Below, piece by piece: positions 1 through 7,531 of a DNA stretch of 10,347 nucleotides. Both the position numbers and the translations under genes were made by a program. This stretch comes from Gallionellaceae bacterium (GTDB lineage: Bacteria > Pseudomonadota > Gammaproteobacteria > Burkholderiales > Gallionellaceae). The number at the start of each line of letters is the position of its first letter. Position 1 is the stretch's first letter. Location: the NCBI GenBank assembly GCA_031277195.1, contig JAITMU010000029.1, positions 1 through 10,347 of the forward strand, read 5' to 3'. The notes under the pieces are model-generated. The model had not been told where the DNA came from, searched no databases, and saw only the letters and a list, made by a program, of their open reading frames with translations.

Positions 1-372
1 GGCAAGGCGTTGCGCTATCTGGAAGACGGCATCGTGGTGATTTTCGGCGCGGGCACCGGCAATCCGTTTTTCACCACCGACACCGCCGCTGCGTTACGCG
101 GCGTGGAGATGGATGCGGATGTGGTCATCAAGGCGACCAAGGTTGACGGCGTGTACACCGCCGATCCGAAAAAAGACGCTTCCGCCACCCGTTATCAGAA
201 ATTGAGTTTCGACGAAGCCATCGCGCGTAATCTCGGCGTGATGGATGCCACCGCGCTGACTTTGTGCCGCGACCAGAAAATGCCCATTGTTGTGTTCAGC
301 ATCTTCAAGCCGGGCGCGCTGAAAAAAGTGGTGATGGGCGAGGACGAGGGTACGCTGGTTCACTGTAATTGA
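1..372 (+). CDS. pyrH: UMP kinase (uridylate kinase), C-terminal part, 5' end outside the window
   Basis: Cytoplasmic UMP kinase converts UMP and ATP to UDP, the step leading to UTP, CTP and UDP-sugars. The reading frame is open from base 1, so the gene starts upstream; 123 codons and the TGA stop are visible, about half of the usual 240 residues. Seen directly: the GTGNPFFTTD segment (from about base 52) and KVDGVYTADP (from about base 139), both matching the nucleotide-binding C-terminal half of bacterial PyrH (amino acid kinase fold), and a C-terminal KPGALKKVVMGEDEGT close to the E. coli ending. The bacterial enzyme is a hexamer regulated by GTP and UTP (family knowledge). The frr gene follows after 15 bases, the usual pyrH-frr order. 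A TTG at base 10 is internal, not a start. Nothing looks broken; the truncation is only the window edge. Confidence 0.97.
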   Translation, partial: GKALRYLEDGIVVIFGAGTGNPFFTTDTAAALRGVEMDADVVIKATKVDGVYTADPKKDASATRYQKLSFDEAIARNLGVMDATALTLCRDQKMPIVVFSIFKPGALKKVVMGEDEGTLVHCN

Positions 373-373
373 T

Positions 374-379
374 GGGGGA
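374..379 (+). promoter_or_regulatory. Ribosome binding site deciding the frr start
   Basis: GGGGGA lies 8 bases before the ATG at 388. For the alternative in-frame ATG at 379 the purine run would touch the start codon, leaving no usable spacing. This favours 388. Confidence 0.7.
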
Positions 380-387
380 TGATTGCG

Positions 388-945
388 ATGATCGCTGACG
401 TCAAAAAAACCGCCGAACAGAAAATGAGCAAATCGCTGGAAACGCTGAAAGCGGATTTCGGCAAGGTGCGCACCGGACGCGCGCACACCGGCATACTGGA
501 TCATGTGATGGTGGATTACTACGGCAGTCCCATGCCGGTTAATCAGGTCGCCAACATTTCGCTGCTGGATGCGCGCACGATCACCGTGCAGCCCTGGGAA
601 AAAAACATGGTCGCGCCGGTGGAAAAAGCGATTCGCGATGCCGATCTGGGGCTGAATCCGGCGACCAACGGCGACGTGATCCGCGTGCCGATGCCGATGC
701 TGACCGAGGAGCGCCGCCGTGATCTGACCAAGGTCGTGCGTGGCGAAGCCGAGACGGCAAAAGTGGCGATTCGCAATGTGCGGCGCGATGCGAATGAGCA
801 GTTGAAGAAGCTGGTGAAGGACAAGTCCATCAGCGAGGACGACGAGCGGCGCGCGCAGGATGACGTGCAAAAACTGACGGATCGTTTTGTCGCCGAAGTG
901 GACAAGGCGTTGCAGGCCAAAGAAGCGGATTTGATGGCGGTTTGA
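388..945 (+). CDS. frr: Ribosome recycling factor (RRF)
   Basis: RRF acts with EF-G in the cytoplasm to split post-termination 70S ribosomes so that subunits can be reused. The start at 388 gives 185 residues beginning MIADVKK, the same length and register as E. coli RRF (MISDIRK); the longer reading from 379 adds three residues and has no properly spaced ribosome binding site. Recognisable parts: RTGRAH in the first long helix, the beta-rich domain II around the YYGSPMP segment, the DLGLNP segment, and the strongly conserved TEERRRDLTK, VRGEAE and NVRRDAN helices followed by DDVQKLTD near the end. All are typical of the L-shaped tRNA-mimic fold. It lies 15 bases after pyrH and 117 bases before uppS; that gap is the only sizeable one in the operon. 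No defect is visible. Confidence 0.97.
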   Translation: MIADVKKTAEQKMSKSLETLKADFGKVRTGRAHTGILDHVMVDYYGSPMPVNQVANISLLDARTITVQPWEKNMVAPVEKAIRDADLGLNPATNGDVIRVPMPMLTEERRRDLTKVVRGEAETAKVAIRNVRRDANEQLKKLVKDKSISEDDERRAQDDVQKLTDRFVAEVDKALQAKEADLMAV

Positions 946-952
946 CAATCTG

Positions 953-1046
953 CCCCCTCTCCCTTGACGGGGGAGGGTTGGGGAGAGGGTGACGGGGTGC
1001 CACCAACCCCCTCTCCCCCACCCCTCTCCCACAAGGGGAGAGGGGC
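953..1046 (+). repeat. GC-rich palindromic intergenic repeat (REP/MITE-like) between frr and uppS
   Basis: The gap holds two inverted, imperfect copies of a roughly 40-base unit, at about 953-991 and 1005-1045, meeting at GGTG-C-CACC centred on base 1000. CCCCTCTCCC appears on the plus strand at 954-963, 1008-1017 and 1021-1030; its complement GGGGAGAGGG appears at 980-989 and 1035-1044. Each half can fold alone: 955-963 with 969-977 (one G-U pair) and 1021-1030 with 1036-1045 (perfect). Repeats of this style are common between genes in many proteobacterial genomes (recalled, not searched). No coding sequence or promoter-like element is visible in the gap. Short reading frames across it translate to proline/serine-rich low-complexity peptides and are not believed. 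Confidence 0.85.
1021..1045 (+). promoter_or_regulatory. Strong hairpin just upstream of the uppS ribosome binding site
   Basis: CCCCTCTCCC (1021-1030) and GGGAGAGGGG (1036-1045) form a perfect 10-bp, almost all G-C stem with a 5-base loop. CTTTCTG follows, with too few T residues for a convincing intrinsic terminator. The stem ends 6 bases before the uppS ribosome binding site, so it could affect transcript stability or translation. That role is inference. Confidence 0.5.
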
Positions 1047-1051
1047 TTTCT

Positions 1052-1059
1052 GAAGGAAG
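1052..1059 (+). promoter_or_regulatory. Ribosome binding site of uppS
   Basis: GAAGGAAG contains AGGA 5 bases before the ATG at 1063. It fixes the uppS start after the repeat-filled gap. Confidence 0.7.
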
Positions 1060-1062
1060 TTC

Positions 1063-1854
1063 ATGGCTCTGTTCCAAAGCTCCACCCGCATCATCCCCGA
1101 TGTCGCGAACGTGCCGCGTCACATCGCCATCATCATGGATGGCAACGGACGCTGGGCGAAAAAGCGTTTTCTGCCGCGCGTGGCGGGACATCAGCGCGGC
1201 GTGGAAACGGTGCGCGAAGTGGTGAGGGCGTGTCATGAAATGGGCGTGGAATATCTCACGCTGTTTGCCTTCAGCAGCGAAAACTGGCGTCGTCCGGCGG
1301 ACGAAGTCTCCTTCCTGATGCAGCTCTTTCTGAAGATGCTGGAACGCGAAGTCAGCAAACTCCACAACAACAACATCCGCCTGAAAATCATCGGCGACCG
1401 CAGCCGTTTTGACGACACGCTGAACCGCTACATCGAAGACGCGGAAGCGCTCACGGCGAACAATACCAATCTCACCCTGACGGTCGCCGCCAACTACGGC
1501 GGGCGTTGGGACATCATGCAGGCGATGCGGGCGATGGTGCGCGACCGCCCGGAACTGGCGGGCGCGTTCGAGGAAGCCGATCTCGCGCCTTACCTTTCCA
1601 TGAGCTACGCGCCGGAGCCGGATCTGTTCATCCGCACCGGCGGCGAGCAGCGCATCAGCAATTTCCTCCTGTGGCAACTGGCGTATGCCGAGTTGTATTT
1701 TACCGATACGTTGTGGCCTGCGTTTGATGCGGATGCCCTGCGCGCAGCCATCGCGTCCTACCAGGCGCGCGAGCGACGCTTTGGCCGGACGAGTGAGCAG
1801 GTGCAAGCGGGCGGGCAGGCGCAGGCCGCGTCGCAGGACGAACGCCATGCTTAA
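1063..1854 (+). CDS. uppS: Undecaprenyl diphosphate synthase (cis-prenyltransferase)
   Basis: UppS adds eight isopentenyl diphosphates in cis to farnesyl diphosphate. The C55 product becomes the lipid carrier for peptidoglycan and O-antigen units at the inner membrane. The 263 residues compare with 253 in E. coli. Family motifs are in order: HIAIIMDGNGRWA at residues 20-32 with the catalytic Asp26 (same number as in E. coli), FSSENW at 70-75, AANYGGRWD at 142-150, and RTGGEQRISNFLLWQ at 191-205, which binds the diphosphate, followed by YAELYFTDTLWP. The last 20 or so residues are a Gln/Ala-rich tail that looks disordered and is not part of the conserved fold. The gene has its own ribosome binding site after the palindromic repeat and overlaps cdsA by 8 bases. 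It is a downstream user of the pathway started by dxr, two genes on. Confidence 0.97.
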   Translation: MALFQSSTRIIPDVANVPRHIAIIMDGNGRWAKKRFLPRVAGHQRGVETVREVVRACHEMGVEYLTLFAFSSENWRRPADEVSFLMQLFLKMLEREVSKLHNNNIRLKIIGDRSRFDDTLNRYIEDAEALTANNTNLTLTVAANYGGRWDIMQAMRAMVRDRPELAGAFEEADLAPYLSMSYAPEPDLFIRTGGEQRISNFLLWQLAYAELYFTDTLWPAFDADALRAAIASYQARERRFGRTSEQVQAGGQAQAASQDERHA

Positions 1855-2677
1855 GCAGCGCGTCGTCACCGCGCTGATTTTGCTGGCGCTGTTTCTCGCC
1901 GCGCTGTTCTGGCTGCCCGCGCCGGGCTGGGCGGCGCTGGTGTTGCTGATGGTGATGCAGGGCGCGTCGGAGTGGGCGCGGCTGGCGCAGATGTCCGCCA
2001 GCTTCGCCAATCTGTTCTGGTGGCTGACGCTGGCGTTGATGGGTGCACTGCTGTGGCTGGCGATGGGATTCGACTTCATGCATGGCGCCTGGCTGCATGT
2101 GGCGGTCTATCTCATGGCGGCGCTGTTGTGGCTGGTGGTGGCGCCGTTGTGGCTGTGGCTGGGCTGGCAGGTGAAGCATCCGTTGCTGCTGGCGTTGACG
2201 GGCTGGGCGGTGCTGATTCCGACCGGTCTGGCGATGATGGATTTGCGCACCTTCGATCCCCTGTGGCTGCTGGGCTTGATGATGCTGGTGTGGGCAGCCG
2301 ACATCGCCGCTTATTTCGCAGGTCGCCGCTACGGCAAGCGCAAACTCGCGCCGAGCATCAGCCCGGGGAAAACCTGGGAGGGCGTGTATGGCGCGCTGGC
2401 CGCCGTGTCGGTCTGCGTCGTGATTGTGCTGGCGTGGAATTTTCAGCCGAATCCCGGGTACCTCATGATCGCGCCGAAAGTGGTGATTGCCTCCTGGTGC
2501 TGGGTCGCGCTGGCGGTGCTGGGCGATTTGTTTGAATCCAGTCTTAAACGTCAGGCGGGTCTCAAGGACAGCGGCGCGCTGCTGCCGGGTCACGGCGGCC
2601 TGCTTGACCGCATCGACGCATTGACGGCCACGCTGCCATTGGCGGCGCTGGCGTTGGTGCTGATAAAAATGACATGA
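1847..2677 (+). CDS. cdsA: Phosphatidate cytidylyltransferase (CDP-diacylglycerol synthase)
   Basis: This inner-membrane enzyme makes CDP-diacylglycerol from phosphatidate and CTP, the precursor of phosphatidylethanolamine, phosphatidylglycerol and cardiolipin. The product is 276 residues (E. coli 285) and mostly hydrophobic, with several membrane helices beginning with residues 7-35. The family signature is complete at residues 231-257: S-x-L-K-R, then K-D-S-G, then P-G-H-G-G-L-L-D-R-I-D, with the acidic residues that bind metal and substrate. An upstream stretch CSPGKTWEG-like (SPGKTWEGVYG, about residue 170) is also typical. The ATG at 1847 has AGGA at 1835-1838, spaced by 8 bases; the frame stays open further upstream but lacks conserved sequence there and lies inside uppS. 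It overlaps uppS by 8 bases and dxr by 4 (ATGA), suggesting translational coupling. Confidence 0.96.
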   Translation: MLKQRVVTALILLALFLAALFWLPAPGWAALVLLMVMQGASEWARLAQMSASFANLFWWLTLALMGALLWLAMGFDFMHGAWLHVAVYLMAALLWLVVAPLWLWLGWQVKHPLLLALTGWAVLIPTGLAMMDLRTFDPLWLLGLMMLVWAADIAAYFAGRRYGKRKLAPSISPGKTWEGVYGALAAVSVCVVIVLAWNFQPNPGYLMIAPKVVIASWCWVALAVLGDLFESSLKRQAGLKDSGALLPGHGGLLDRIDALTATLPLAALALVLIKMT

Positions 2678-3849
2678 ACCTCACCATCCTCGGCTCCACC
2701 GGCAGCATCGGCGTCAGCACGCTGGACGTGGTGGCGCGCCATCCTGAGCGCTACCGCGTCACCGCGCTGACGGCGCAATGTCGCGACGACGTGTTGTTCG
2801 CGCAATGTCTGCGTTTCCGTCCGAAATATGCGGTGTTGCTGGACGAGGCCGCCGCTGCGCGATTGGCGCGCAACATCGCCGAGGCGAATCTCGATACCGA
2901 AGTGCTGTGCGGCGCGGAGGCGCTGGCGCAGGTCGCGGCGCTGCCCGAAGTCGATGCGGTGATGGCGGCCATCGTCGGCGCGGCGGGTTTGCGCCCCACG
3001 CTGGCAGCGGCGCGCACAGGCAAGAAAATTCTGCTGGCGAACAAGGAAACGCTGGTGATGGCGGGCGCGGTGTTCATGGACGCGGTGCGCGCCGGTGGCG
3101 CTGTGCTGCTGCCCATCGACAGCGAGCACAACGCGGTGTTCCAGTCGCTGCCGCACCATTACGCGGGCGACATGGCGGCGAGCGGCGTCAGTCGCATTTT
3201 ATTGACGGCATCCGGCGGCCCGTTCCGCAACACGCCTTTGTCCGAACTGGAAAACGTCACGCCGGAGCAGGCCTGCGCGCATCCGAACTGGAGCATGGGG
3301 CGCAAGATTTCGGTGGATTCCGCCACCATGATGAACAAGGGGCTGGAAGTCATCGAGGCGCACTGGCTGTTCAACGCGCCCGCCGACGCCATCGACGTGG
3401 TGGTGCATCCGCAAAGCGTGATTCATTCGCTGGTGCAATATGTGGACGGCTCGGTGCTGGCGCAGCTCGGCAATCCCGACATGCGCACGCCGATTGCCTA
3501 CGCGCTGGCCTGGCCGGAACGCATCGAAGCCGGTGTTGCGCCGCTCGACCTCATTACTGTGGCGCGGCTGGATTTTGCCGCGCCCGATTTTCAGCGCTTC
3601 CCGTGTCTAGGCTTGGCGTATCAAGCCTTGCGCGCGGGCGGCACCGCGCCGGCCATTTTGAATGCGGCGAACGAGATTGCTGTGGCAGCGTTCCTCGATG
3701 GCGCAATTCCTTTCCTCGCCATCCCGCGCGTGCTCGAAACGGTGCTGGAAAAGCTGCCGGTGTCTGCGGCCAATTCGCTGGACGACGTGCTTGAGGCGGA
3801 CGTCGCCGCGCGCGCGGCGGCGCACAAGGTCATGGAGGACAGGGCGTGA
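2674..3849 (+). CDS. dxr: 1-deoxy-D-xylulose 5-phosphate reductoisomerase
   Basis: Dxr (IspC) converts 1-deoxy-D-xylulose 5-phosphate to 2-C-methyl-D-erythritol 4-phosphate with NADPH, the committed step of the MEP isoprenoid pathway, and is the target of fosmidomycin. The 391 residues compare with 398 in E. coli. Seen: the NADPH-binding GSTGSIG at residues 7-13, LLANKETLV at 120-128, the metal ligands in PIDSEHN (Asp149, Glu151) and in MNKGLE (Glu225), the flexible-loop and substrate region HPNWSMGRKISVDSA from residue 203, and the HPQSVIHS segment. The C-terminal helical domain is complete. It starts inside the cdsA stop (ATGA) and ends inside the rseP start (GTGA). The organism therefore makes isoprenoids by the MEP route, and UppS in the same operon uses the end products. 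Confidence 0.97.
   Translation: MNLTILGSTGSIGVSTLDVVARHPERYRVTALTAQCRDDVLFAQCLRFRPKYAVLLDEAAAARLARNIAEANLDTEVLCGAEALAQVAALPEVDAVMAAIVGAAGLRPTLAAARTGKKILLANKETLVMAGAVFMDAVRAGGAVLLPIDSEHNAVFQSLPHHYAGDMAASGVSRILLTASGGPFRNTPLSELENVTPEQACAHPNWSMGRKISVDSATMMNKGLEVIEAHWLFNAPADAIDVVVHPQSVIHSLVQYVDGSVLAQLGNPDMRTPIAYALAWPERIEAGVAPLDLITVARLDFAAPDFQRFPCLGLAYQALRAGGTAPAILNAANEIAVAAFLDGAIPFLAIPRVLETVLEKLPVSAANSLDDVLEADVAARAAAHKVMEDRA
3834..3839 (+). promoter_or_regulatory. Ribosome binding site supporting the GTG start of rseP
   Basis: GGAGGA lies within the end of dxr, 6 bases before the GTG at 3846. It is the strongest Shine-Dalgarno match seen near a start in this window and supports the unusual start codon. 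Confidence 0.75.
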
Positions 3850-5207
3850 TTACCCTGCTTGCCTTCCTCGTCGCCATCGCAGTTCTGGTGGTCATCCACG
3901 AACTCGGTCACTACTGGGTGGCGCGCTGGTGCGGCGTCAAGGTGTTGCGTTTCTCGGTCGGTTTCGGCAAGCCGTTGTACATCAAAAAATCCGCGCGCAG
4001 CGGAACCGAATGGGTGATTTCCGCGATCCCGCTGGGCGGCTACGTCAAGATGCTGGACGAACGCGAGGGCGAGGTGCCGCCGCAGGAAGCGGAACAGGCG
4101 TTCAACCGCCGTCCGGTGTGGCAGCGCATGGCCATCGTGGTGGCGGGGCCGGTGGCGAACCTGCTGTTGGCGATTGTGCTGTACTGGGGGTTGTTCATGC
4201 ACGGCGTGCCGGGGATCAAACCGGTATTGGGCGACATCCCGCCGCAAACGCCAGCGGCGATGGCGCATTTCCAGCCGCAGGAAACCCTGGTCAGCGTCGC
4301 GGGCAAAGCCACGCCAAGCTGGCAGGAAGTGAACTGGGCGATGCTGGATGCCGTCATGCAGGGCGGCGAGGTGATGATGGAAGGGCGCACCGCGCAGGGC
4401 GAAAGCCGGACGCATACGCTTGATTTGAGCGGCCTCACGCCGGACGATCTGGACGGCGACTTTCTGGACAAGCTCGGCTTGACGCTTTATCAGCCGCCGA
4501 TTGAGCCGGTCATCGGGAAAGTGCTCGAAAACAGCGCGGCGCAGCGCGACGGCCTGCGCGAGGATGATCGCATTGTCACCGCGCACCAGCAGCCGATTAC
4601 GGACTGGAAGGAACTGGTCAAGATCATACGCGGGCATCCTGATCGCACGCTCCGCATGGAAGTGGCGCGCGCAGGGGTCAGCGCCCCGATTCCGCTCGAT
4701 GTGACGCCGGAGGCGGTGGACGACGGCGGGGCGCAAGTGGGGCGTCTGGGTGCTGCGCCGAAAGTCGATTCGCGGGCGTTTGACGTGCTGCTGGTCGAAG
4801 TTCGCTATCCGCCGCTGGAGGCGCTTTCCCGCGCGGCGGGCAAGACCTGGGATACCGCGGTCGTCAGCCTGAAAATGCTGGGCAGAATGGTGATGGGGCA
4901 GGCTTCGCTGAAAAATCTCAGCGGCCCGATCACGATTGCCGATTACGCCGGACAAACCGCGCAAATGGGGGCAATCGCTTATTTGGGCTTTCTGGCGTTG
5001 ATCAGCATCAGCCTGGGGGTGCTGAATTTGCTGCCGATCCCTTTATTGGATGGCGGGCATTTGTTGTATCATACGATAGAGTTGCTGAAGGGCAGCCCCG
5101 TGTCAGACAGGGCATGGGAAATCGGGCAGCGGGTTGGCATCGCGCTGCTCGTCACTTTGATGGCCTTCGCGTTGTACAACGATATCAGCCGCCAGATTTT
5201 GGGTTGA
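3846..5207 (+). CDS. rseP: Site-2 intramembrane zinc metalloprotease RseP
   Basis: In E. coli RseP cuts the membrane anti-sigma factor RseA after DegS, releasing sigma-E when outer-membrane proteins misfold; it also clears leftover signal peptides. The product has 453 residues (E. coli 450). The zinc site HELGH at residues 18-22 sits in the first membrane helix, followed by GVKVLRFSVGFG, and the third zinc ligand is Asp402 in NLLPIPLLDGG, the same number as in E. coli. Two periplasmic PDZ domains lie between, roughly residues 115-200 and 205-290; the second has the VLENSAAQRDGLREDDRI pattern. Four membrane segments are expected. The GTG start overlaps the dxr stop by 4 bases and has a strong ribosome binding site. 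Placement next to bamA and skp, classical sigma-E clients, fits. The RseA substrate is not encoded here, so the regulatory role is inferred from the family. Confidence 0.96.
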   Translation: MITLLAFLVAIAVLVVIHELGHYWVARWCGVKVLRFSVGFGKPLYIKKSARSGTEWVISAIPLGGYVKMLDEREGEVPPQEAEQAFNRRPVWQRMAIVVAGPVANLLLAIVLYWGLFMHGVPGIKPVLGDIPPQTPAAMAHFQPQETLVSVAGKATPSWQEVNWAMLDAVMQGGEVMMEGRTAQGESRTHTLDLSGLTPDDLDGDFLDKLGLTLYQPPIEPVIGKVLENSAAQRDGLREDDRIVTAHQQPITDWKELVKIIRGHPDRTLRMEVARAGVSAPIPLDVTPEAVDDGGAQVGRLGAAPKVDSRAFDVLLVEVRYPPLEALSRAAGKTWDTAVVSLKMLGRMVMGQASLKNLSGPITIADYAGQTAQMGAIAYLGFLALISISLGVLNLLPIPLLDGGHLLYHTIELLKGSPVSDRAWEIGQRVGIALLVTLMAFALYNDISRQILG

Positions 5208-5217
5208 ACAATCACAT

Positions 5218-7515
5218 ATGAGATTAAAAATACTGGCGGCGCTGCTGCCCTCGTTATTTCTGTATGCCGATCCTGCGGCGGCGTTTGAGCCATTCACCGT
5301 CAAAGACATTCGCGTCGAAGGCATACAGCGCACGGAAGCCGGCACCGTATTCAACTATTTGCCGGTCAAGGTGGGCGACACGCTGGATGACGCGCGCACC
5401 GACGCTGCGGTTCACGCGCTTTACGCCACCGGCTTTTTCCGCGATGTGAAACTGGAAGCCGCGGACAACGGCGTGCTGGTGGTGACTTTGCAGGAGCGTC
5501 CCTCGATTGCCAAGGTCACGATCAGCGACGTGAAGGATTTTGCCAAGGACAAGCTGGTCGAGAGCCTGCGCAACGTCGGGCTGGCGGAAGGCCGCATCTT
5601 CGACCGTTCCACGCTCGACAAGGCGCAGCAGGAACTCAAGCGTCAGTACGTGGCGCACGGCAATTACGGCGTGGATGTCAAAACCACCGTCACCGAGATG
5701 GAGCGCAACCGCGTTTCCGTCGCCATTGATATTGTCGAGGGCGGGGTTTCGCGCATTCACCAGATCAACCTCATCGGCAACACCATTTTTACCGATGACG
5801 AACTGCTGGACGCGATTGAGCTGCAAACGCCGGACTGGCTGAGCTGGTACACCAACAAGGATCAATACTCCAAGTCCAAACTGTCGGGGGACCTGGAAAC
5901 GATACGCTCAATGTATTACGACGCGGGCTATCTGGAATTTTCGATTGACTCCACCCAGGTGTCGATCTCGCCGGATCGCAAGGACATTTTCATCACCATC
6001 AACGTGACCGAAGGTCCCAAGTACACGGTTTCGCACGTCAAGTTCGCTGGTTCCGAAGACGTGATGACGCATGATGAAATGCGCAAGCTGGTGACAGTCA
6101 ATGCGGGCGATACATTCTCGCGCAAGGCGCTGACGGATTCCTCCAACGCCATTTCGGATCAGTTGAGCGAGCAGGGCTACGCCTTCGTCAACATCAACGC
6201 CGTGCCGGAGGTGGACAGGGACAGGCGCGAAGTCGGCTTCACCTTTGTGGTCGATCCGGGCAATCGGGTTTATGTGCGGCGCATCAACATCACCGGCAAT
6301 ACGGTGACGCGCGACGAAGTGATTCGGCGCGAGTCACGCCAGATCGAAGCGGCCTGGTTTTCGAGCAACAAGGTGCAGAAATCCAAAGAGCGGATAGACC
6401 GTCTGGATTACTTCAGCGAAGCCAACGTCGAAACGCCACCGGTGACGGGCGCGGAAGACCAGGTGGATGTCAATTTCTCGGTCAAGGAAAAATCCACCGG
6501 CGAATTCACGGTCGGCGCGGGCGTGTCCACCGGTCAGGGGCTGATCCTGTCCGGCGGCATCAGTCAGCGCAACCTGTTCGGTTCCGGCAAATACCTGGCT
6601 TTGCAAATCAACACCAGCAAGATCAACCAGGTGTATTCGATTTCCTACACCAACCCTTATTACACCGATGACGGCGTGAGCCGCAGCTTCGACTTGTACC
6701 GCAGCGACATCGACCCCGGCACATTGGCGGTGAGCCGCTACAACTCGTCCACGACCGGCGCGGCGATGCGTTTCGGCATGCCGACGGGCGACGATGATTC
6801 GGTGTTTTTCGGTCTGAAAGTCGAAGAATCCCAGATCGGGTTGAGCCTGTTCAGCCCGCAGAGCTACATCGATTTCGTCAACCTGTACGGCTACACCACC
6901 GACAGCCTGATCGGCACGGTGGGCTGGGCGCACGACAGTCGGGACGGCGCAATCAACACTCGCCGCGGCACGGTGCAAAGTCTTTCGCTGGAATTTGCGT
7001 TGCCGGTCGGCAGCATGACGCAACTGCGTTATTACAAGCTCGATTACGCGCACAAATGGTTCTATCCGCTGACGGACACCATGACCCTGATGCTGAACGG
7101 CGAGCTGGGTGTCGCGGACGGTTACGGCGGTCGCCCGCTGCCTTTCTTCAAAAACTACTATGCCGGTGGCGTCAGTTCGGTGCGCGGCTTTGAGCCGATG
7201 TCGCTGGGGCCGCTGGATCCGGACGGATTCGCGCTGGGCGGCAATCGGCGGGTGGTCGGCAATGCGGAAGTGATGATGCCGATACCGGGAATGCCCAAAG
7301 AGCAGGGCGTGCGTGTTGGCGGTTTCCTTGATGCGGGCGCGGTTTACGGGCAGGGCGGGCAGACAGACAACAGCGGGATGCGCTATTCTGTCGGCGTGGC
7401 GCTGAGCTGGATGTCACCGGTCGGGCCGCTCAAACTCAGCTTTGCGAAACCGCTGAACTCGAAACCCGGAGATCGCGAGCAGAGCTTCCAGTTCGCGCTG
7501 GGTAGCTCATTCTAA
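5218..7515 (+). CDS. bamA: Outer membrane protein assembly factor BamA (Omp85 family)
   Basis: BamA is the central subunit of the BAM complex, which folds beta-barrel proteins into the outer membrane. The 765-residue product has a signal peptide with likely cleavage between Ala22 and Phe23 (PAAA|FEPF). Five periplasmic POTRA domains follow, at about residues 23-91, 92-172, 173-262, 263-343 and 344-420; several start with the usual pattern of a beta strand, VEG or ITGN and a helix. The rest is a 16-strand barrel carrying the conserved VRGF at 655-658 on the loop that folds back into the lumen, then GGNRRVVGNAE. The protein ends in Phe after QFALGSS, the terminal aromatic outer-membrane signature. 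It is slightly shorter than the 810 residues of E. coli. It starts 10 bases after rseP with no clear Shine-Dalgarno sequence; only GGGTTGA at 5201-5207, overlapping the rseP stop, is nearby. Confidence 0.97.
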   Translation: MRLKILAALLPSLFLYADPAAAFEPFTVKDIRVEGIQRTEAGTVFNYLPVKVGDTLDDARTDAAVHALYATGFFRDVKLEAADNGVLVVTLQERPSIAKVTISDVKDFAKDKLVESLRNVGLAEGRIFDRSTLDKAQQELKRQYVAHGNYGVDVKTTVTEMERNRVSVAIDIVEGGVSRIHQINLIGNTIFTDDELLDAIELQTPDWLSWYTNKDQYSKSKLSGDLETIRSMYYDAGYLEFSIDSTQVSISPDRKDIFITINVTEGPKYTVSHVKFAGSEDVMTHDEMRKLVTVNAGDTFSRKALTDSSNAISDQLSEQGYAFVNINAVPEVDRDRREVGFTFVVDPGNRVYVRRINITGNTVTRDEVIRRESRQIEAAWFSSNKVQKSKERIDRLDYFSEANVETPPVTGAEDQVDVNFSVKEKSTGEFTVGAGVSTGQGLILSGGISQRNLFGSGKYLALQINTSKINQVYSISYTNPYYTDDGVSRSFDLYRSDIDPGTLAVSRYNSSTTGAAMRFGMPTGDDDSVFFGLKVEESQIGLSLFSPQSYIDFVNLYGYTTDSLIGTVGWAHDSRDGAINTRRGTVQSLSLEFALPVGSMTQLRYYKLDYAHKWFYPLTDTMTLMLNGELGVADGYGGRPLPFFKNYYAGGVSSVRGFEPMSLGPLDPDGFALGGNRRVVGNAEVMMPIPGMPKEQGVRVGGFLDAGAVYGQGGQTDNSGMRYSVGVALSWMSPVGPLKLSFAKPLNSKPGDREQSFQFALGSSF

Positions 7516-7518
7516 TTT

Positions 7519-7523
7519 GGAGG
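7519..7523 (+). promoter_or_regulatory. Ribosome binding site deciding the skp start
   Basis: GGAGG lies 8 bases before the ATG at 7532. An in-frame TTG at 7517 overlaps this site and would put charged residues before the signal peptide, so it is rejected as a start. Confidence 0.8.
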
Positions 7524-7531
7524 TAGTCGAG

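Noticed and set aside
953..1046. CRISPR array
   Set aside because: The repeated motifs are about 10 bases, irregularly spaced and arranged as inverted copies, without uniform spacers or cas genes.
1021..1052. Hairpin as an intrinsic terminator after frr
   Set aside because: Only a short CTTTCT follows the stem and the operon continues directly with uppS, so full termination is not supported. It is kept as a possible modulator.
946..1062. Small proline/serine-rich proteins read from the frr-uppS gap on either strand
   Set aside because: The peptides arise from the CCCCTCTCCC repeat itself and run into neighbouring genes; no ribosome binding site or conserved sequence supports them.
94..2079. 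Minus-strand open frame of 661 codons across pyrH, frr and uppS
   Set aside because: It lies wholly opposite well-conserved genes and reads through the frr-uppS repeat. It has the His/Arg/Gln-rich composition typical of antisense frames in GC-rich DNA and no recognisable domain.
1700..2593. Minus-strand open frame of 297 codons opposite cdsA
   Set aside because: Its Gln/His/Arg repeats come from reading the Leu/Ala-rich membrane codons of cdsA backwards.
2778..3794. Plus-strand frame of 338 codons inside dxr
   Set aside because: It is the alternate frame of dxr, rich in Arg and Gly, with no conserved motif. dxr is complete in its own frame.
3621..4964. Minus-strand open frame of 447 codons opposite dxr and rseP
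   Set aside because: Same antisense shadow pattern, rich in Arg and His. The sense strand encodes two fully conserved enzymes with intact catalytic motifs.
5100..5217. Sigma-E type promoter before bamA
   Set aside because: E. coli has sigma-E control of this region, but I saw no convincing GAACTT-like -35 box with a correctly spaced TCTGA-like -10 box here.
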